NCBI GenBank assembly: GCA_902812425.1
Contig: CADDZK010000002.1
Location: forward strand, 1-36,468
DNA from: Actinomycetota bacterium
GTDB lineage: Bacteria > Actinomycetota > Rubrobacteria > Rubrobacterales > Rubrobacteraceae
Direction: 5' to 3'
DNA: 36,468 nt
Positions 22,598 to 31,311 of this stretch are shown here, piece after piece. The first letter of the stretch is position 1. The number at the start of each line of letters is the position of its first letter. The notes under the pieces were generated by a model. It searched no databases, was not told the DNA's origin, and worked only from the letters and a program-made list of their open reading frames with translations. Position numbers and translations under genes: made by a program.

Positions 22598-24001
22598 TTA
22601 CTCCTGTCCTGTAGAGAGCAGGCCTAGCTCGACGGCGCGTGCTGCGGCATGGGTGCGGTCGGAGACGCCGAGCTTGTTGATGATCTCACGCACCTGCAGC
22701 TTGACGCTTCCGAGGCTGAAGGCTGTGCTCGCGGCGATCTGCGCGTTGGTCTCCCCCATCGCCAGGTGTCTGAGAACTTCGACCTCCCTCGGGGTGAGGG
22801 TCTTAAGGACACGCTCGGCCTCCTTGCGTATGGTGATGTCCTCGGCTATCTGGATGAAGTGCCTGGGCTCCCCCGAGGGACCTCGCGCGAGCGAGACGGT
22901 CAGGCTGGCCCACACCCTGGAACGGTCCTTGCGGATGTATCGCTTATCCAGCGAGTAGGTCTCTATCTCGCCCGAGAGCAATCTCCGCACGTATTCGAGT
23001 TCGGTGTCGAGGTCGTCGGAGTGGGTGATCTCAGCGTACGTCCTTGCGAGCAACTCCTCCTCAGTGTAGCCGGCGATCTCGACGAACTTCGGGTTGACCT
23101 GAAGGAAGCGGCCTCTCGTGTCCACTTGGGCCATGCCGACGGCGGCGGCATCGAAGGCGAGGCGGAACTGCTCCTGGCTCTGGGCGAGTTGGGCGGTTCT
23201 CTCGGCGACCCGGTATTCCAGGGTCTCGTTGAGGCGTCGGATCTCCTCCTCGGCCTCCTTGCGTTCGGTGACGTCGCGACAGTTCACGATCAAAGCCCTC
23301 ACGTCAGGATCGTGGAACAGGTTGTTCGCGACGGCATGCAGCCATCTCCAGGAGCCGTCCTTGTGCCTTATGCGGTACTCCCTTATCGGGTTGATCCCAG
23401 GCCTGGAAGCAGCCTCGACCATCTCCTGTATTACGTACTCGACGTCATCGGGATGGATAACGTCCGCGGGCATGAACGCCGTGAACTCTTCCTGGGTGTA
23501 ACCGAGCATAGCTCCGACGGAGGGGCTGGCGTAGCGCAGGGTGAAGTCGGGGTTGACGACGCTGATGAGGTCCAGCGAATTCTCGACCAGCAACGAGAGG
23601 AACCTCTCCCGCTCCTGCGCCCTCTTGCGCTCCGTAATGTCCCTCCCGCAGTAGAGGATGCCGCCGATGGCAGGATCGTCCATCGTGTTGTAGGCGATGC
23701 CCTCGATCCAGCGCCACGAACCGTCCTTGTGACGGTAGCGGGCCTCGACGTACCCGGAAGCGGCGCCTGGCAAGGCCATGTTTTCGGCGACGGCGTTCAT
23801 GACCCGCTCGTAGTCGTCGGGGTGGATCAGCTCAGGCACCTTGAGGCTCGTCAACTCCTCGGCGGTGTACCCGAGGATCCTTTCGTGGGCCGAGTTCACG
23901 AAGAGGGGTCTGCCCTCGGCGTCGGCGATCATGATCATATCCAGCGAGTCTTCCACAAGGATGCGGAAGAACCGCCCGCTCGACCCGAAATCATCCGCCA
24001 T
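22598..24001 (-). CDS. triple-PAS sensor with LuxR-type HTH output
   Basis: A 467-residue cytoplasmic regulator. Three PAS/PAC units occupy roughly residues 10-130, 135-255 and 285-400. Each has the pattern of GYTxEE followed by IHPDD or HSDD, and ends in a PAC motif (RHKDGSWRWIEG, RHKDGSWRWLHA and RKDRSRVWAS, each with a DIT/DVT tail). A coiled-coil linker (EAEEEIRRLNETLEYRVAERTAQ) precedes the third. The C-terminal LuxR HTH is LTPREVEVLRHLAMGETNAQIAASTAFSLGSVKLQVREII. No kinase or receiver domain is present, so sensing and DNA binding are in one chain. ATG 24001 was chosen; GTG 24010 is possible. Ligands are unknown. Confidence 0.9.
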   Translation of the reverse strand: MADDFGSSGRFFRILVEDSLDMIMIADAEGRPLFVNSAHERILGYTAEELTSLKVPELIHPDDYERVMNAVAENMALPGAASGYVEARYRHKDGSWRWIEGIAYNTMDDPAIGGILYCGRDITERKRAQERERFLSLLVENSLDLISVVNPDFTLRYASPSVGAMLGYTQEEFTAFMPADVIHPDDVEYVIQEMVEAASRPGINPIREYRIRHKDGSWRWLHAVANNLFHDPDVRALIVNCRDVTERKEAEEEIRRLNETLEYRVAERTAQLAQSQEQFRLAFDAAAVGMAQVDTRGRFLQVNPKFVEIAGYTEEELLARTYAEITHSDDLDTELEYVRRLLSGEIETYSLDKRYIRKDRSRVWASLTVSLARGPSGEPRHFIQIAEDITIRKEAERVLKTLTPREVEVLRHLAMGETNAQIAASTAFSLGSVKLQVREIINKLGVSDRTHAAARAVELGLLSTGQE

Positions 24002-24044
24002 GACCGTCACACCCTACCGGAAGACGCACAATCCTCGCGCCATT

Positions 24045-24073
24045 AGCATAGCTAGTTTCGCCGCACGCGTAAA
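24045..24073 (-). promoter_or_regulatory. predicted promoter of the PAS-LuxR gene
   Basis: On the minus strand TTTACG (24073-24068) and TATGCT (24050-24045) are 17 bp apart, each with 4 of 6 consensus matches, about 45 bp before the start. The 330-bp gap 24002-24331 between this gene and the divergent TolB-like gene holds no supported ORF; I saw no clear promoter for the other direction and no known riboswitch. Confidence 0.4.
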
Positions 24074-24331
24074 AGGTTGTCCACCCGGATAGCGAAAGAT
24101 GGTCCGGGCGGCTATTCCATCGGCTAGCGAGCAAGAGTAAGTTTGTCATGAGCGGCTCGCGGTAGCACGCATAGTGTGACCGGCCGCTCGGCAGGTCTCC
24201 CGGCTTTGCAGAGGATGTGTTCTCAAGAGCGCACATGAGCATCAGGAAGTTTCGTATCGCGACGATAAGCCACTCGCGTACCGTTGGCGGGATCTAATCT
24301 TGCGTACATATCCGTGAAAGGAGAAGATGAC

Positions 24332-25267
24332 GTGACTTCCGCCGGGGGCAGCCTCAGGGTGTGGGCAGCGCTGTTAGTGGTTGCGATCGCCGTCGCGGTA
24401 GTGGTGCTAATGGTCGGAACGAGGCCGGCACGCGCGGCCTTCCCGGGGAGAAACGGCAAGATAGCCTACGTCAGCGACCCTGATGGCAACCTCGAGATCT
24501 ACGCTATGAGCGGCGTGGGCACCCCTCAGGGGAACCTGACTGACAGCAACGCAGCAGCCGACTACGATCCAAGCTTCTCGCCCAACGGCAAGAGCATAGC
24601 CTTCGTCAGCACCCGCGACGGCAACACCGAGATCTACCGTATGAGCTCCGCGGGTGCCTTGCAGACAAGACTCACCAAAGACCCATCCTTCAGCGACCTG
24701 GAGCCGGCATACTCTCCTGACGGTAAGAAGATGGCCTTCGCCTCAGACCGCTCCGGCGGCAACTTCGACATCTGGGTGATGAGCTCTAACGGCACGGGGG
24801 CAAAACGACTCACCTCCGCCGCGGGCGACGACAGGGAGCCTGTGTGGTCACCTGATGGGACCAAGATAGCGTTCACGAGCGCACGAGCAGGCAACCTCGA
24901 TATCTGGATAATGAGAGCCGACGGCACAAGGCAAAGGAATCTCACCAGCGACACCTCAGAGGATGACCAGGCCCCCGACTGGGCACCTTCGGGCAAGAAG
25001 ATAGCCTTCGTAAGCGCCCGTGCCTCGGGTAACAACGATATCTGGACGATGAACTCAGACGGCTCGGTGCCGCAGAGGCTCACCGACAATGCCCAGGGTG
25101 ACTTCACACCAGCCTACTCCCCGGACGGCAAGAACATAGCCTTTGTCAGCGCCAGAGACGGCAACGCCGAGATCTACCGGATGGACTCCAATGGCACTTT
25201 GGAGACGAGGCTCACAACCAACACCTTCTCCGACTCCGAGCCCTCCTGGCAACCCATACCCAAGTAA
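24332..25267 (+). CDS. secreted TolB-like beta-propeller (PD40 repeats)
   Basis: A 311-residue exported protein. An N-terminal helix ([19 protein letters not shown]) followed by RPARAAFPG looks like a Sec signal peptide with cleavage after ARA. The rest is six propeller blades of about 43 residues. Each blade has the PD40 core, for example [16 protein letters not shown], then [11 protein letters not shown] and RLT. This matches the WD40-like PD40 repeats of TolB. GTG 24332 was chosen because AAGGAG lies 8 nt before it; an in-frame TTG at 24284 would add 16 residues without a better site. No Tol-Pal partners are present, and such propellers outside proteobacteria usually bind proteins or ligands at the surface. 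Confidence 0.87.
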   Translation: MTSAGGSLRVWAALLVVAIAVAVVVLMVGTRPARAAFPGRNGKIAYVSDPDGNLEIYAMSGVGTPQGNLTDSNAAADYDPSFSPNGKSIAFVSTRDGNTEIYRMSSAGALQTRLTKDPSFSDLEPAYSPDGKKMAFASDRSGGNFDIWVMSSNGTGAKRLTSAAGDDREPVWSPDGTKIAFTSARAGNLDIWIMRADGTRQRNLTSDTSEDDQAPDWAPSGKKIAFVSARASGNNDIWTMNSDGSVPQRLTDNAQGDFTPAYSPDGKNIAFVSARDGNAEIYRMDSNGTLETRLTTNTFSDSEPSWQPIPK

Positions 25268-25297
25268 TGGCGGACCCATCGCAAACGCGTAGGTGTA

Positions 25298-25310
25298 GCT
25301 CTTCCGATCT
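25298..25310. other. 13-base match to the end of the Illumina sequencing adapter
   Basis: GCTCTTCCGATCT is identical to the shared 3' end of the TruSeq adapters (its complement AGATCGGAAGAGC is the usual trimming sequence). The preceding GTGT-A also resembles the P7 adapter with one extra base. It lies in the 58-bp gap between the propeller and the next secreted protein. It may be chance or an assembly join. Confidence 0.4.
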
Positions 25311-25325
25311 ATACAGGAGACAAAA

Positions 25326-26135
25326 ATGAAGAGGACGATGGCGAAGATCATGCTGGTCGGAAGGGCTACGGTATTCATGGTCGGCCTCACGGTGGTTCTC
25401 GCGGTTGTGCTCGGGGTGGCGACGACGGGCCTCGCGGCGACCGGCGACAGGTTCATCCTCGGTAAGGCCAACTCCGCTGGCACGGTTAGCAAACTGACAT
25501 CGGCGGCCGCCAGTCCCACGCTGCAACTCATCAACAAGGGTACGACCGTAGCGGCCACCGCCCTGAACCTCGATGTTCCCTCGAGACACGCCCCCCTCAC
25601 GGTGAACGCCGATGCGGGGACGGCCACCAACCTCTCTGCGGACGAGCTAGACGGCAGAGACTCTACCGACTTCCTCGGCGCCCACGCGAAGGCTGCCGGC
25701 GCCGACACCCTTGACGGCCTCGACTCCACCGACTTCGTGCAAGGGCACGGCTCGGTCTACCAGGCCGCTGCCGACCTTCCCCAGGGGTCAGACTGGAGCT
25801 ACAACTTCTTGCAGATCCAGAATCCTGATCTCAGCCTGAACTACTGGTGTCCAAACGACCTTCTAGGGACTAACGGGAGCGTCTCCTTCGGCAACTTCTC
25901 AGGAGATACGGTAAACGTGTTCTCGGATAACGGTTCGGCCAATCCTACTTACGAAGCGCTCGGTCCTGGCCAATACCACACCGAGGATGCGGCCTCAGAT
26001 GGGGAGCACCTTACCCTGCAGATACAGGCACCGGGTCCACGCGTCGTCACCATAGAGGTGTTCTCGGTACAGCGTCCAGGTCGGGTCGGCCCCGGCGACT
26101 GTCACGTCGAGGCCCAGGCACTCGTAACGAGGTAG
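25326..26135 (+). CDS. secreted protein with LDGxDSTDF motifs, function unknown
   Basis: A 269-residue protein with an N-terminal signal segment (FMVGLTVVLAVVLGVATTGLAA) followed by GDRFILGKANSAGTVSKLT. Two copies of a short motif, ADELDGRDSTDFLG and ADTLDGLDSTDFVQG (about residues 103-141), are separated by an Ala-rich spacer. The C-terminal 130 residues are predicted beta-rich, with two Cys (NYWCPNDL and GDCHVEA) that could form a disulfide. I have seen similar LDGxDSTDF motifs in extracellular proteins of Rubrobacter-like actinobacteria, but know no assigned function. AGGAG lies 7 nt before the ATG. It may be transcribed with the upstream propeller unless the gap is an assembly artefact. 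Confidence 0.78.
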   Translation: MKRTMAKIMLVGRATVFMVGLTVVLAVVLGVATTGLAATGDRFILGKANSAGTVSKLTSAAASPTLQLINKGTTVAATALNLDVPSRHAPLTVNADAGTATNLSADELDGRDSTDFLGAHAKAAGADTLDGLDSTDFVQGHGSVYQAAADLPQGSDWSYNFLQIQNPDLSLNYWCPNDLLGTNGSVSFGNFSGDTVNVFSDNGSANPTYEALGPGQYHTEDAASDGEHLTLQIQAPGPRVVTIEVFSVQRPGRVGPGDCHVEAQALVTR

Positions 26136-26242
26136 AGACCGAACAACCCGAAGAACATAAACGTTGGCATCCGGCGCCTTGACCACAGCTACAGGATAGT
26201 GTTTCCTCCACCGCCCGACCGCTAATGCAGGCCGGGAGGACC

Positions 26243-26749
26243 CTAGAAAGGTAGCTCGGCCTTATCTCCCACCTTCACGCCCTTCTTATCGAAGAAGCCC
26301 TGGTTGACCTCGAGGGCGTACTGCACAGGCTCTGACGAGCTGTAGTGGGGTGGCTTGTCGTCGAGTGGCTTCATGTCCAGGATGTCGACGATGCGCCCCT
26401 CTGAGTCTATGTAGGCGATGGAGAGCGGTATGAAGGTGTTCTTCATCCAGAAAGTGAGCTCCCGCTCGGCTGGGTAGACGAAGAGCATACCCCTGTCCTC
26501 ACCGAGCGCCGTCCTGTACATGAGACCCTGCGCCTGCTCGGAAGGCGTATCGGCTATCTCCACCTTAACCTCGACCTTCCCTCCCGAGGTGTCGATGACG
26601 AGGGTACGCAGCGCTGAGGTCTTCCCCGCGGCATTGGCCCCTGAAGCCTGCGGAGTATTCTGAGAATGAGTATCCGAGCTGGCCTGCGTACCGCCGCAAC
26701 CTGCGAGGATCACGGCGATGACGACGAGGTCTATCCTCCAGGTCTTCAT
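26243..26749 (-). CDS. DUF192 lipoprotein
   Basis: A 168-residue predicted lipoprotein: a short signal helix and lipobox LAGC (Cys19), then a Ser/Gln/Asn-rich tether (about 20-45) and a DUF192 domain. The domain is recognised from IADTPSEQAQGLMYRTALGEDRGMLFVYP, FWMKNTFIPLSIAYID, and the closing YALEVNQGFFDKKGVKVGD. Its ATG overlaps the AlaX stop by four bases (ATGA), placing it last in a three-gene operon. DUF192 proteins are small exported proteins of unproven role. The position with a tRNA-editing gene and a PHP phosphatase does not reveal a function. Confidence 0.88.
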   Translation of the reverse strand: MKTWRIDLVVIAVILAGCGGTQASSDTHSQNTPQASGANAAGKTSALRTLVIDTSGGKVEVKVEIADTPSEQAQGLMYRTALGEDRGMLFVYPAERELTFWMKNTFIPLSIAYIDSEGRIVDILDMKPLDDKPPHYSSSEPVQYALEVNQGFFDKKGVKVGDKAELPF

Positions 26750-27456
26750 CGGAGGACGAACTCGATACGCTTGTTCTGGCGGCCCTTGCTCTTGTGGCCG
26801 GTGATCTCCATCCCCCCCACCTCGCGCGTGTTGGCGACGTGTGTACCGCCGTCGGCCTGCGTGTCGAGACCCTCTATCTCCACGATGCGAATTGTCTTCA
26901 CACGTTCAGGGACTAGGTTGACCTGGGTACGGATTAGGTCTGGGTTCGCGAGCGCTTCTTCGCGCTCCAGCTCGTAGACCCTGACGGGGCGTTCTTCGGA
27001 GAGCGCCTCGTTCGTAAGACGCTCTATCTCGCCGACGACGTCGGCGGTCCACTCGCCGGGGAAAGAGAAGTCCATCCTGGCGCGCCCGGCGCGCATCTGG
27101 CCGCCCGTCACCTTGGCATCGAAGTTGCGCCAGATCACCCCGGAGAGGACGTGCAGCGCCGTGTGATAGCGCATGTGCGAGAAGCGGCGCTCCCAGTCCA
27201 GCGCGCCCTTCAGATCCCTCACCGTGTCAGGGATCGCCCTGTCGAGGACGTGTACGATCTCTCCGCCCTCCCGCCTCGCGTCCACGACGTTCGCCTTAAC
27301 GGGACCGATGCCGAGAGACCCCTTGTCGGGCGGCTGGCCTCCGCCGCCAGGATAGAAGGCGGTCCGGTCGAGAACCACCTCCCTGCCTTCGAGCCTCACG
27401 ACGCTGGTCTCGAACTCCCTTACGTAGGAGTCGTTCAGGAAGAGCTCCTCCGTCAC
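26746..27456 (-). CDS. alanyl-tRNA editing protein, AlaX family
   Basis: A free-standing editing domain, 236 residues, that hydrolyses mischarged Ser- or Gly-tRNA(Ala). The N-terminal FYPGGGGQPPDKGSLG is the glycine-rich motif of the long AlaX forms, HTALH (His98, His102) is the first zinc pair, and ADGGTHV contains His206. In AlaRS and many AlaX proteins the residue before GGTH is the zinc-binding Cys; here it is Asp202. Some AlaX proteins appear to have this ADGGTH form, so activity is still plausible with a different metal geometry. Its start overlaps the PHP phosphatase stop (ATGA), and its own stop overlaps the DUF192 start. Confidence 0.88.
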   Translation of the reverse strand: MTEELFLNDSYVREFETSVVRLEGREVVLDRTAFYPGGGGQPPDKGSLGIGPVKANVVDARREGGEIVHVLDRAIPDTVRDLKGALDWERRFSHMRYHTALHVLSGVIWRNFDAKVTGGQMRAGRARMDFSFPGEWTADVVGEIERLTNEALSEERPVRVYELEREEALANPDLIRTQVNLVPERVKTIRIVEIEGLDTQADGGTHVANTREVGGMEITGHKSKGRQNKRIEFVLR

Positions 27457-28250
27457 AGCGGGAGGCTTCCCCGCTCGTGGTTCCTGAAGGTGGCGACCTC
27501 GCGGTAGCCGACGTCGTGGACCAGCTTCAGGCTCGTGTCGTAGCCCGCTGCGACCTGATCCGGGGCGTGCGCGTCGGAGGAGAGAACGATGGGGACGCCT
27601 CTACTGTAGAACATCTCGAGGAAGTTCCTCCCGGGATAGACCTCGCCTACAGGTTTCCTCAAGCCGGCGGCGTTCACGTCGACGACGACGCCCGACTCGG
27701 CGACGGCATCAGCGGTCTCTTGCAGGACCGGGGTGATATCGCGGTCGGGGAAGTGGCGGAAGATCTTTATGAGGTCGGGGTGGCCGAGGATCTCGAACCG
27801 CCCGGAGAGGGCGGCCTTGCGGACGTTTGCGTAGTACGCTTCGTAGAGGTCGTAGGTCTCGTAGCGGTCGTAGATTCTCTGGTCCGTGGCCCTGTCCACC
27901 TCCTCGTTATCCACCCTGTGAACGCTGCCGATGACGTAGTCGTAGGGGAGGGCACTCGCGTCGTGGTCCATCCGCTCCTCTGCGCCTGGTACGAAATCTA
28001 TCTCGATCCCGAGTCGTAGCTCGACGTCGTGCGAGAGCTCTCGGGCCTCCTGAAACGCGGCGAGGTCTATCTCGTCGAGGTAACGGTCGTGCTCGGTTAT
28101 GCCCATCTGGCGGACGCCCCGCGCTTTAGCAACCTCGCAGTACTCGAGGATGTTCTCAGTGGTCATCGGACGCTCGCCGTGGGCTATTACGTGCAGGTGG
28201 TAGTCGATCAAAGGCTTCTCTCCAGAGGTCGTTCCGCTTGACCCTTCCAT
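27453..28250 (-). CDS. PHP-domain histidinol-phosphatase-like protein
   Basis: A 265-residue PHP-superfamily metal-dependent phosphoesterase of the HisJ/HisK type, which removes phosphate from L-histidinol phosphate. All PHP motifs can be seen in order: DYHLH, ITEHD, GIEIDFVPG, YVIGSVH, ILGHPDLI, VVDVNAAG and LSSDAHAPDQV. They bind the trinuclear metal site. No other his genes are nearby, so the substrate remains open. The ATG at 28250 has no ribosome binding site; TTATCT lies 6 nt before it, so the transcript could be leaderless. It heads an operon with AlaX and DUF192. Confidence 0.85.
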   Translation of the reverse strand: MEGSSGTTSGEKPLIDYHLHVIAHGERPMTTENILEYCEVAKARGVRQMGITEHDRYLDEIDLAAFQEARELSHDVELRLGIEIDFVPGAEERMDHDASALPYDYVIGSVHRVDNEEVDRATDQRIYDRYETYDLYEAYYANVRKAALSGRFEILGHPDLIKIFRHFPDRDITPVLQETADAVAESGVVVDVNAAGLRKPVGEVYPGRNFLEMFYSRGVPIVLSSDAHAPDQVAAGYDTSLKLVHDVGYREVATFRNHERGSLPL

Positions 28251-28302
28251 CTTATAAGATAATCGCCATGTTTATCCGCGAGGAGATTCAGAGTGGGCAG
28301 CG

Positions 28303-29337
28303 TTGTTCGGCAGGGTAGCCTACGGTGCGACGGTGGCTCTCACGGTGGCCGTCGTCGTCGCGGAGCTTCTGCACGCGCCCGTGATCCTGATCTTCGGCGT
28401 CTCGGCCCTGGCCCTGGTCGGTCTGGCGTGGGTTCTCGGGCAGGCCACCGAGAGCCTCGGTCATCACGCAGGCCCGCGCATCGGCGGCATCCTCAATGCT
28501 ACCTTCGGTAACGCGGCGGAGCTCATAATCACGATCTTCGCCCTCTCCGCAGGACTCACCACGGTGGTGAAGGCTTCGATCATCGGTTCGATCATCGGCA
28601 ACGTCCTGCTCGTGCTCGGGGCGAGCATCCTCTTCGGGGGCCTGAAGAACGGCACCCAGAGCTTCTCTGCCGAGATCGCAGGCATCAACGCCTCGATGCT
28701 CGCCATCGTCGCCGCCGCGCTCTCCCTGCCGACCATCTTCGGGATCACCAGCCCCGGTTCGGGCCCGACCACCCTGAGCATCGAGGTGGCCGTGGTGATG
28801 TTCGTGCTCTACGTGCTGTACCTGATTTACCTCCTCGGCGGCCCCGAGGGCGCCTCGGCGGGCGAGGGACACGCCCCGTTCAGCAGAACGGTATCCTTGG
28901 TGCTTCTGTTCGCGGCGACGGCGGCAGTCGCCTACGTCTCCGAGGCGTTCGTCGGGGCCATAGAGCCCCTGACGGAGGAGTACGGGATCTCCGAGCTCTT
29001 CGTCGGGGTCATCCTCGTCCCTATAGTCGGCAACATCGCCGAGCACGTCGTCGGCGTCCAGATCGCCTACAGGGGCAACATGGACTTCTCGATGGGCATC
29101 TCCCTCGGCTCCTCCCTGCAGGTCGCCCTGCTCGTTACCCCCATCCTCGTCTTCCTCGGCCCCCTGCTCGGAAGCCCCCTGCGCCTGACCTTCAGCCCAC
29201 TGGAGCTGGGCGCCCTCGGAGCAGCCGTGGTGGTAACGGGCTTCGTCGCCCTCGACGGCAAGTCCAACTGGCTCGAAGGCGCGATGCTCTGCGGGGTCTA
29301 CGTTATCGCCGCGCTCGCCTTTTTCTTCTCACCGTAG
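28303..29337 (+). CDS. calcium/proton antiporter, CAX family
   Basis: A 344-residue integral membrane exchanger with 10-11 predicted helices that exports Ca2+ in exchange for H+. Both alpha-repeats are clear: GGILNATFGNAAELIITIFAL in the first half and VPIVGNIAEHVVGVQIAYRG in the second, each with the conserved Asn/Glu pair that binds calcium. An acidic cytosolic loop between them (GGPEGASAGEGHAPF) is short. The start is uncertain: TTG 28303 is the only start in frame before the first helix, and no good ribosome binding site is seen. It is divergent from the PHP gene and convergent with the methyltransferase. Confidence 0.9.
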   Translation: MFGRVAYGATVALTVAVVVAELLHAPVILIFGVSALALVGLAWVLGQATESLGHHAGPRIGGILNATFGNAAELIITIFALSAGLTTVVKASIIGSIIGNVLLVLGASILFGGLKNGTQSFSAEIAGINASMLAIVAAALSLPTIFGITSPGSGPTTLSIEVAVVMFVLYVLYLIYLLGGPEGASAGEGHAPFSRTVSLVLLFAATAAVAYVSEAFVGAIEPLTEEYGISELFVGVILVPIVGNIAEHVVGVQIAYRGNMDFSMGISLGSSLQVALLVTPILVFLGPLLGSPLRLTFSPLELGALGAAVVVTGFVALDGKSNWLEGAMLCGVYVIAALAFFFSP

Positions 29338-29380
29338 TAGGCATCAGGCTTCAGGTAGTCCGGTCTGCTTCTGATATGTA

Positions 29381-30238
29381 CTAACTCTTCTCCGCCCTGA
29401 GGCCGTACATCAAGGGGACGGCAGGGACGTCTTCGGGTGGGGCCAGGCGCCTGCCCGCGAGCTCGCGCATCCGGGCGAAGCTCCTCTCCCCGTTCGTGTA
29501 CGTATACTCTTCGACGGTCGTTATCCTCAGGCTCGCCCCGGCCAGCGCCGTCAGAATCTCTCCGAGTCCCCAGCGGAAGAGGTGGGCCTTCTCGGGGTTC
29601 TCGAAACTACCTACTCCCTCCTCAAACCCGGCGGGGGTGAGACCGCCGACGGCCTCACCAACATAGTCGCCGACACCTTCGTCGAGGCGTAGCGGCTCTC
29701 CTGCGGAGGGATAGTCGCGGGCGGGATTCCAGTCCTCGTCGAAGATATCGGCGGCGGGGTGGAAGTCGACGAGCACGAAGTAGCCGCTGGGGTTCAGTAT
29801 CGTTGCTATCCCGTCGGCCCAGGCTTCCAGGTCGGAGAGCCAGCAGACGACGCCGTATGAGGCGAAGACGACGTCGAAATGTCTGCCATCGCGCGAGGCT
29901 CTCTCCAGCCAGTCGTACACGTCGGCGCGCTCGAAGGTCGCCGGTACGCCACTCTTCTGCGCGAGATCCCTGGCCGAGAGCACGGCTTCGTCGCTGATAT
30001 CCACGCCCGTGACCGTCGCGCCGAGCTTCGCCAGGCTTATAGAATCGCCCCCCGAGTTGCACTGCAGGTGGAGGAGGGACCTCCCTTCCAGGTCACCGAG
30101 AAGGTCCCGCTCCTCCCGAAAGAGAGTGCTGCCCCCCTCGCGCAGAAACCGCGCGAGATCCCCGCGGTGGCTGTCGTGGACACCGACCACCGCGTTCCAC
30201 GACTCCCGGTTCTGCTCGCGGAGGTCCCTGCGGTTCAC
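29381..30238 (-). CDS. class I SAM-dependent methyltransferase
   Basis: A 285-residue methyltransferase. The SAM site is seen in LLHLQCNSGGDSISLAKLG (motif I, with the loop form LQCNSGGD), VTGVDIS (motif II acidic end) and FERADVYDW. FDVVFASYGVVCWLSDL follows as motif IV. The C-terminal part includes a substrate-binding insertion rich in Asp and Glu. The GTG at 30238 lies 9 nt after the GT4 stop, making it the last gene of the RibA-led operon; a tailoring role on the operon product is the natural inference. The atom methylated cannot be predicted. Confidence 0.85.
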   Translation of the reverse strand: MNRRDLREQNRESWNAVVGVHDSHRGDLARFLREGGSTLFREERDLLGDLEGRSLLHLQCNSGGDSISLAKLGATVTGVDISDEAVLSARDLAQKSGVPATFERADVYDWLERASRDGRHFDVVFASYGVVCWLSDLEAWADGIATILNPSGYFVLVDFHPAADIFDEDWNPARDYPSAGEPLRLDEGVGDYVGEAVGGLTPAGFEEGVGSFENPEKAHLFRWGLGEILTALAGASLRITTVEEYTYTNGERSFARMRELAGRRLAPPEDVPAVPLMYGLRAEKS

Positions 30239-30247
30239 GGGAGGATT

Positions 30248-31303
30248 CTACCTCGACTCCGTTCTTCCGGCGGCCCTCAGCGCCTCCTCGAAGCCGGCAA
30301 CGGTCTCGTCCCATCGTGGCAGGCGGGAGGCACGGCGGCTGGCCGCCGCAGACATCCTCTCTCTGAGTGCGCGATCTCCGAGCACGAGATCGAGGGCCGC
30401 CGAGAGAGCGTCCCTATCGTCCGGCTGAACTAGTACCGCTGCCTCCCGACCGACGAGCTCGGGTACGGGACCGGCGTCGCAGGCTATTATCGGCAGTCCG
30501 CAGGCGAGCGCCTCCGCGTAGACGATCCCGTATCCCTCGTAGCGCGAGGGCAACACGAAGAGATCAGCCACCGCGTAGGCCACGCCGAGCGACGCGTCGT
30601 CCACCGCACCGGCTACGACGATTGAGCCCCGCGGTGCGGCGCCGATGGCGGCCTTGACCCGTAGCGCGTAATCAGGGTCGGCGTCCGTCTCCCCGACGAG
30701 TTCCAGCACGGCGCAGGGACGCTCGTGCAGCGTCCACGCCTCGACCAGCGTCAGTATTCCCTTGCGCGGTATCCACTGCGCGACGCAGAGCGCGCGCACG
30801 GGGCCATCTCTCTTGGATCCACCGTCCGGCGGCAAGCGGTCGAAGCCTGGTTGCACGACGTGGATACGTCCGGCGGGGACGCCCCGGCCCTCCAGTATCT
30901 TCCTTCCATGATCGCTCACTGCGACGAGCCTGTCCGCGCGCAACAGAGGCTCCTCGCAGGCCCTCTCGCGGGCTACGGTCTCAGGACCGGACTCGCCGCC
31001 GGCGACGCTCGGCAGCTCGTGTACCATAGCCACGACGGGCCGCGAGGCCATCCAGCACTCCACGTGCGGGGCGACCGCGATGCGGGCGAGGGCGTCTACC
31101 ACTATCGCGTCGAACTCTGAGATGTCGAAAGTAGAGGCGAGGTGCGGGGCTGCGGTTCGCTGCTCCTCGGGCGACGCTCCGCTGGCTACGACCTCTTCGA
31201 CCTCGATGCCCCTCTCCCGCAGGCCCAGGATCACACGCGCGTTGTACAGGTAGCCGCCGGTCTTGCGGCCCGTCTCCCCCACCGTGACGAACGCGACGCG
31301 CAG
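30248..31303 (-). CDS. GT4-family glycosyltransferase (possible CTG start)
   Basis: A GT-B glycosyltransferase with a GT4 C-terminal domain: CVAQWIPRKGILTLVEAW, LFVLPSRYEGYGIVYAEALACGLPII with the E-x7-E pair, and DAGPVPELV. The N-terminal strand and glycine loop are RVAFVTVGETGRKTGGYLYN. The usual family N-terminus would be at or just before RVAFV, but no ATG, GTG or TTG lies there. A CTG at 31301-31303, with AGGGG 6 nt upstream, gives MRVAFVT (351 aa). GTG 31282 would remove most of strand one. It lies 8 nt after the PTPS-like gene, in the middle of the operon. Confidence 0.82.
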   Translation of the reverse strand: MRVAFVTVGETGRKTGGYLYNARVILGLRERGIEVEEVVASGASPEEQRTAAPHLASTFDISEFDAIVVDALARIAVAPHVECWMASRPVVAMVHELPSVAGGESGPETVARERACEEPLLRADRLVAVSDHGRKILEGRGVPAGRIHVVQPGFDRLPPDGGSKRDGPVRALCVAQWIPRKGILTLVEAWTLHERPCAVLELVGETDADPDYALRVKAAIGAAPRGSIVVAGAVDDASLGVAYAVADLFVLPSRYEGYGIVYAEALACGLPIIACDAGPVPELVGREAAVLVQPDDRDALSAALDLVLGDRALRERMSAAASRRASRLPRWDETVAGFEEALRAAGRTESR

Positions 31304-31311
31304 GGGAACCC

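Noticed and set aside
22649-24046. Open frame of about 465 codons on the plus strand opposite the PAS-LuxR gene.
   Set aside because: No recognisable domain, and the minus strand has three clear PAS domains and a LuxR HTH.
24002-24331. Cyclic-di-GMP or other riboswitch in the 330-bp divergent gap.
   Set aside because: Some GC-rich stems can be drawn, but no known aptamer core could be recognised.
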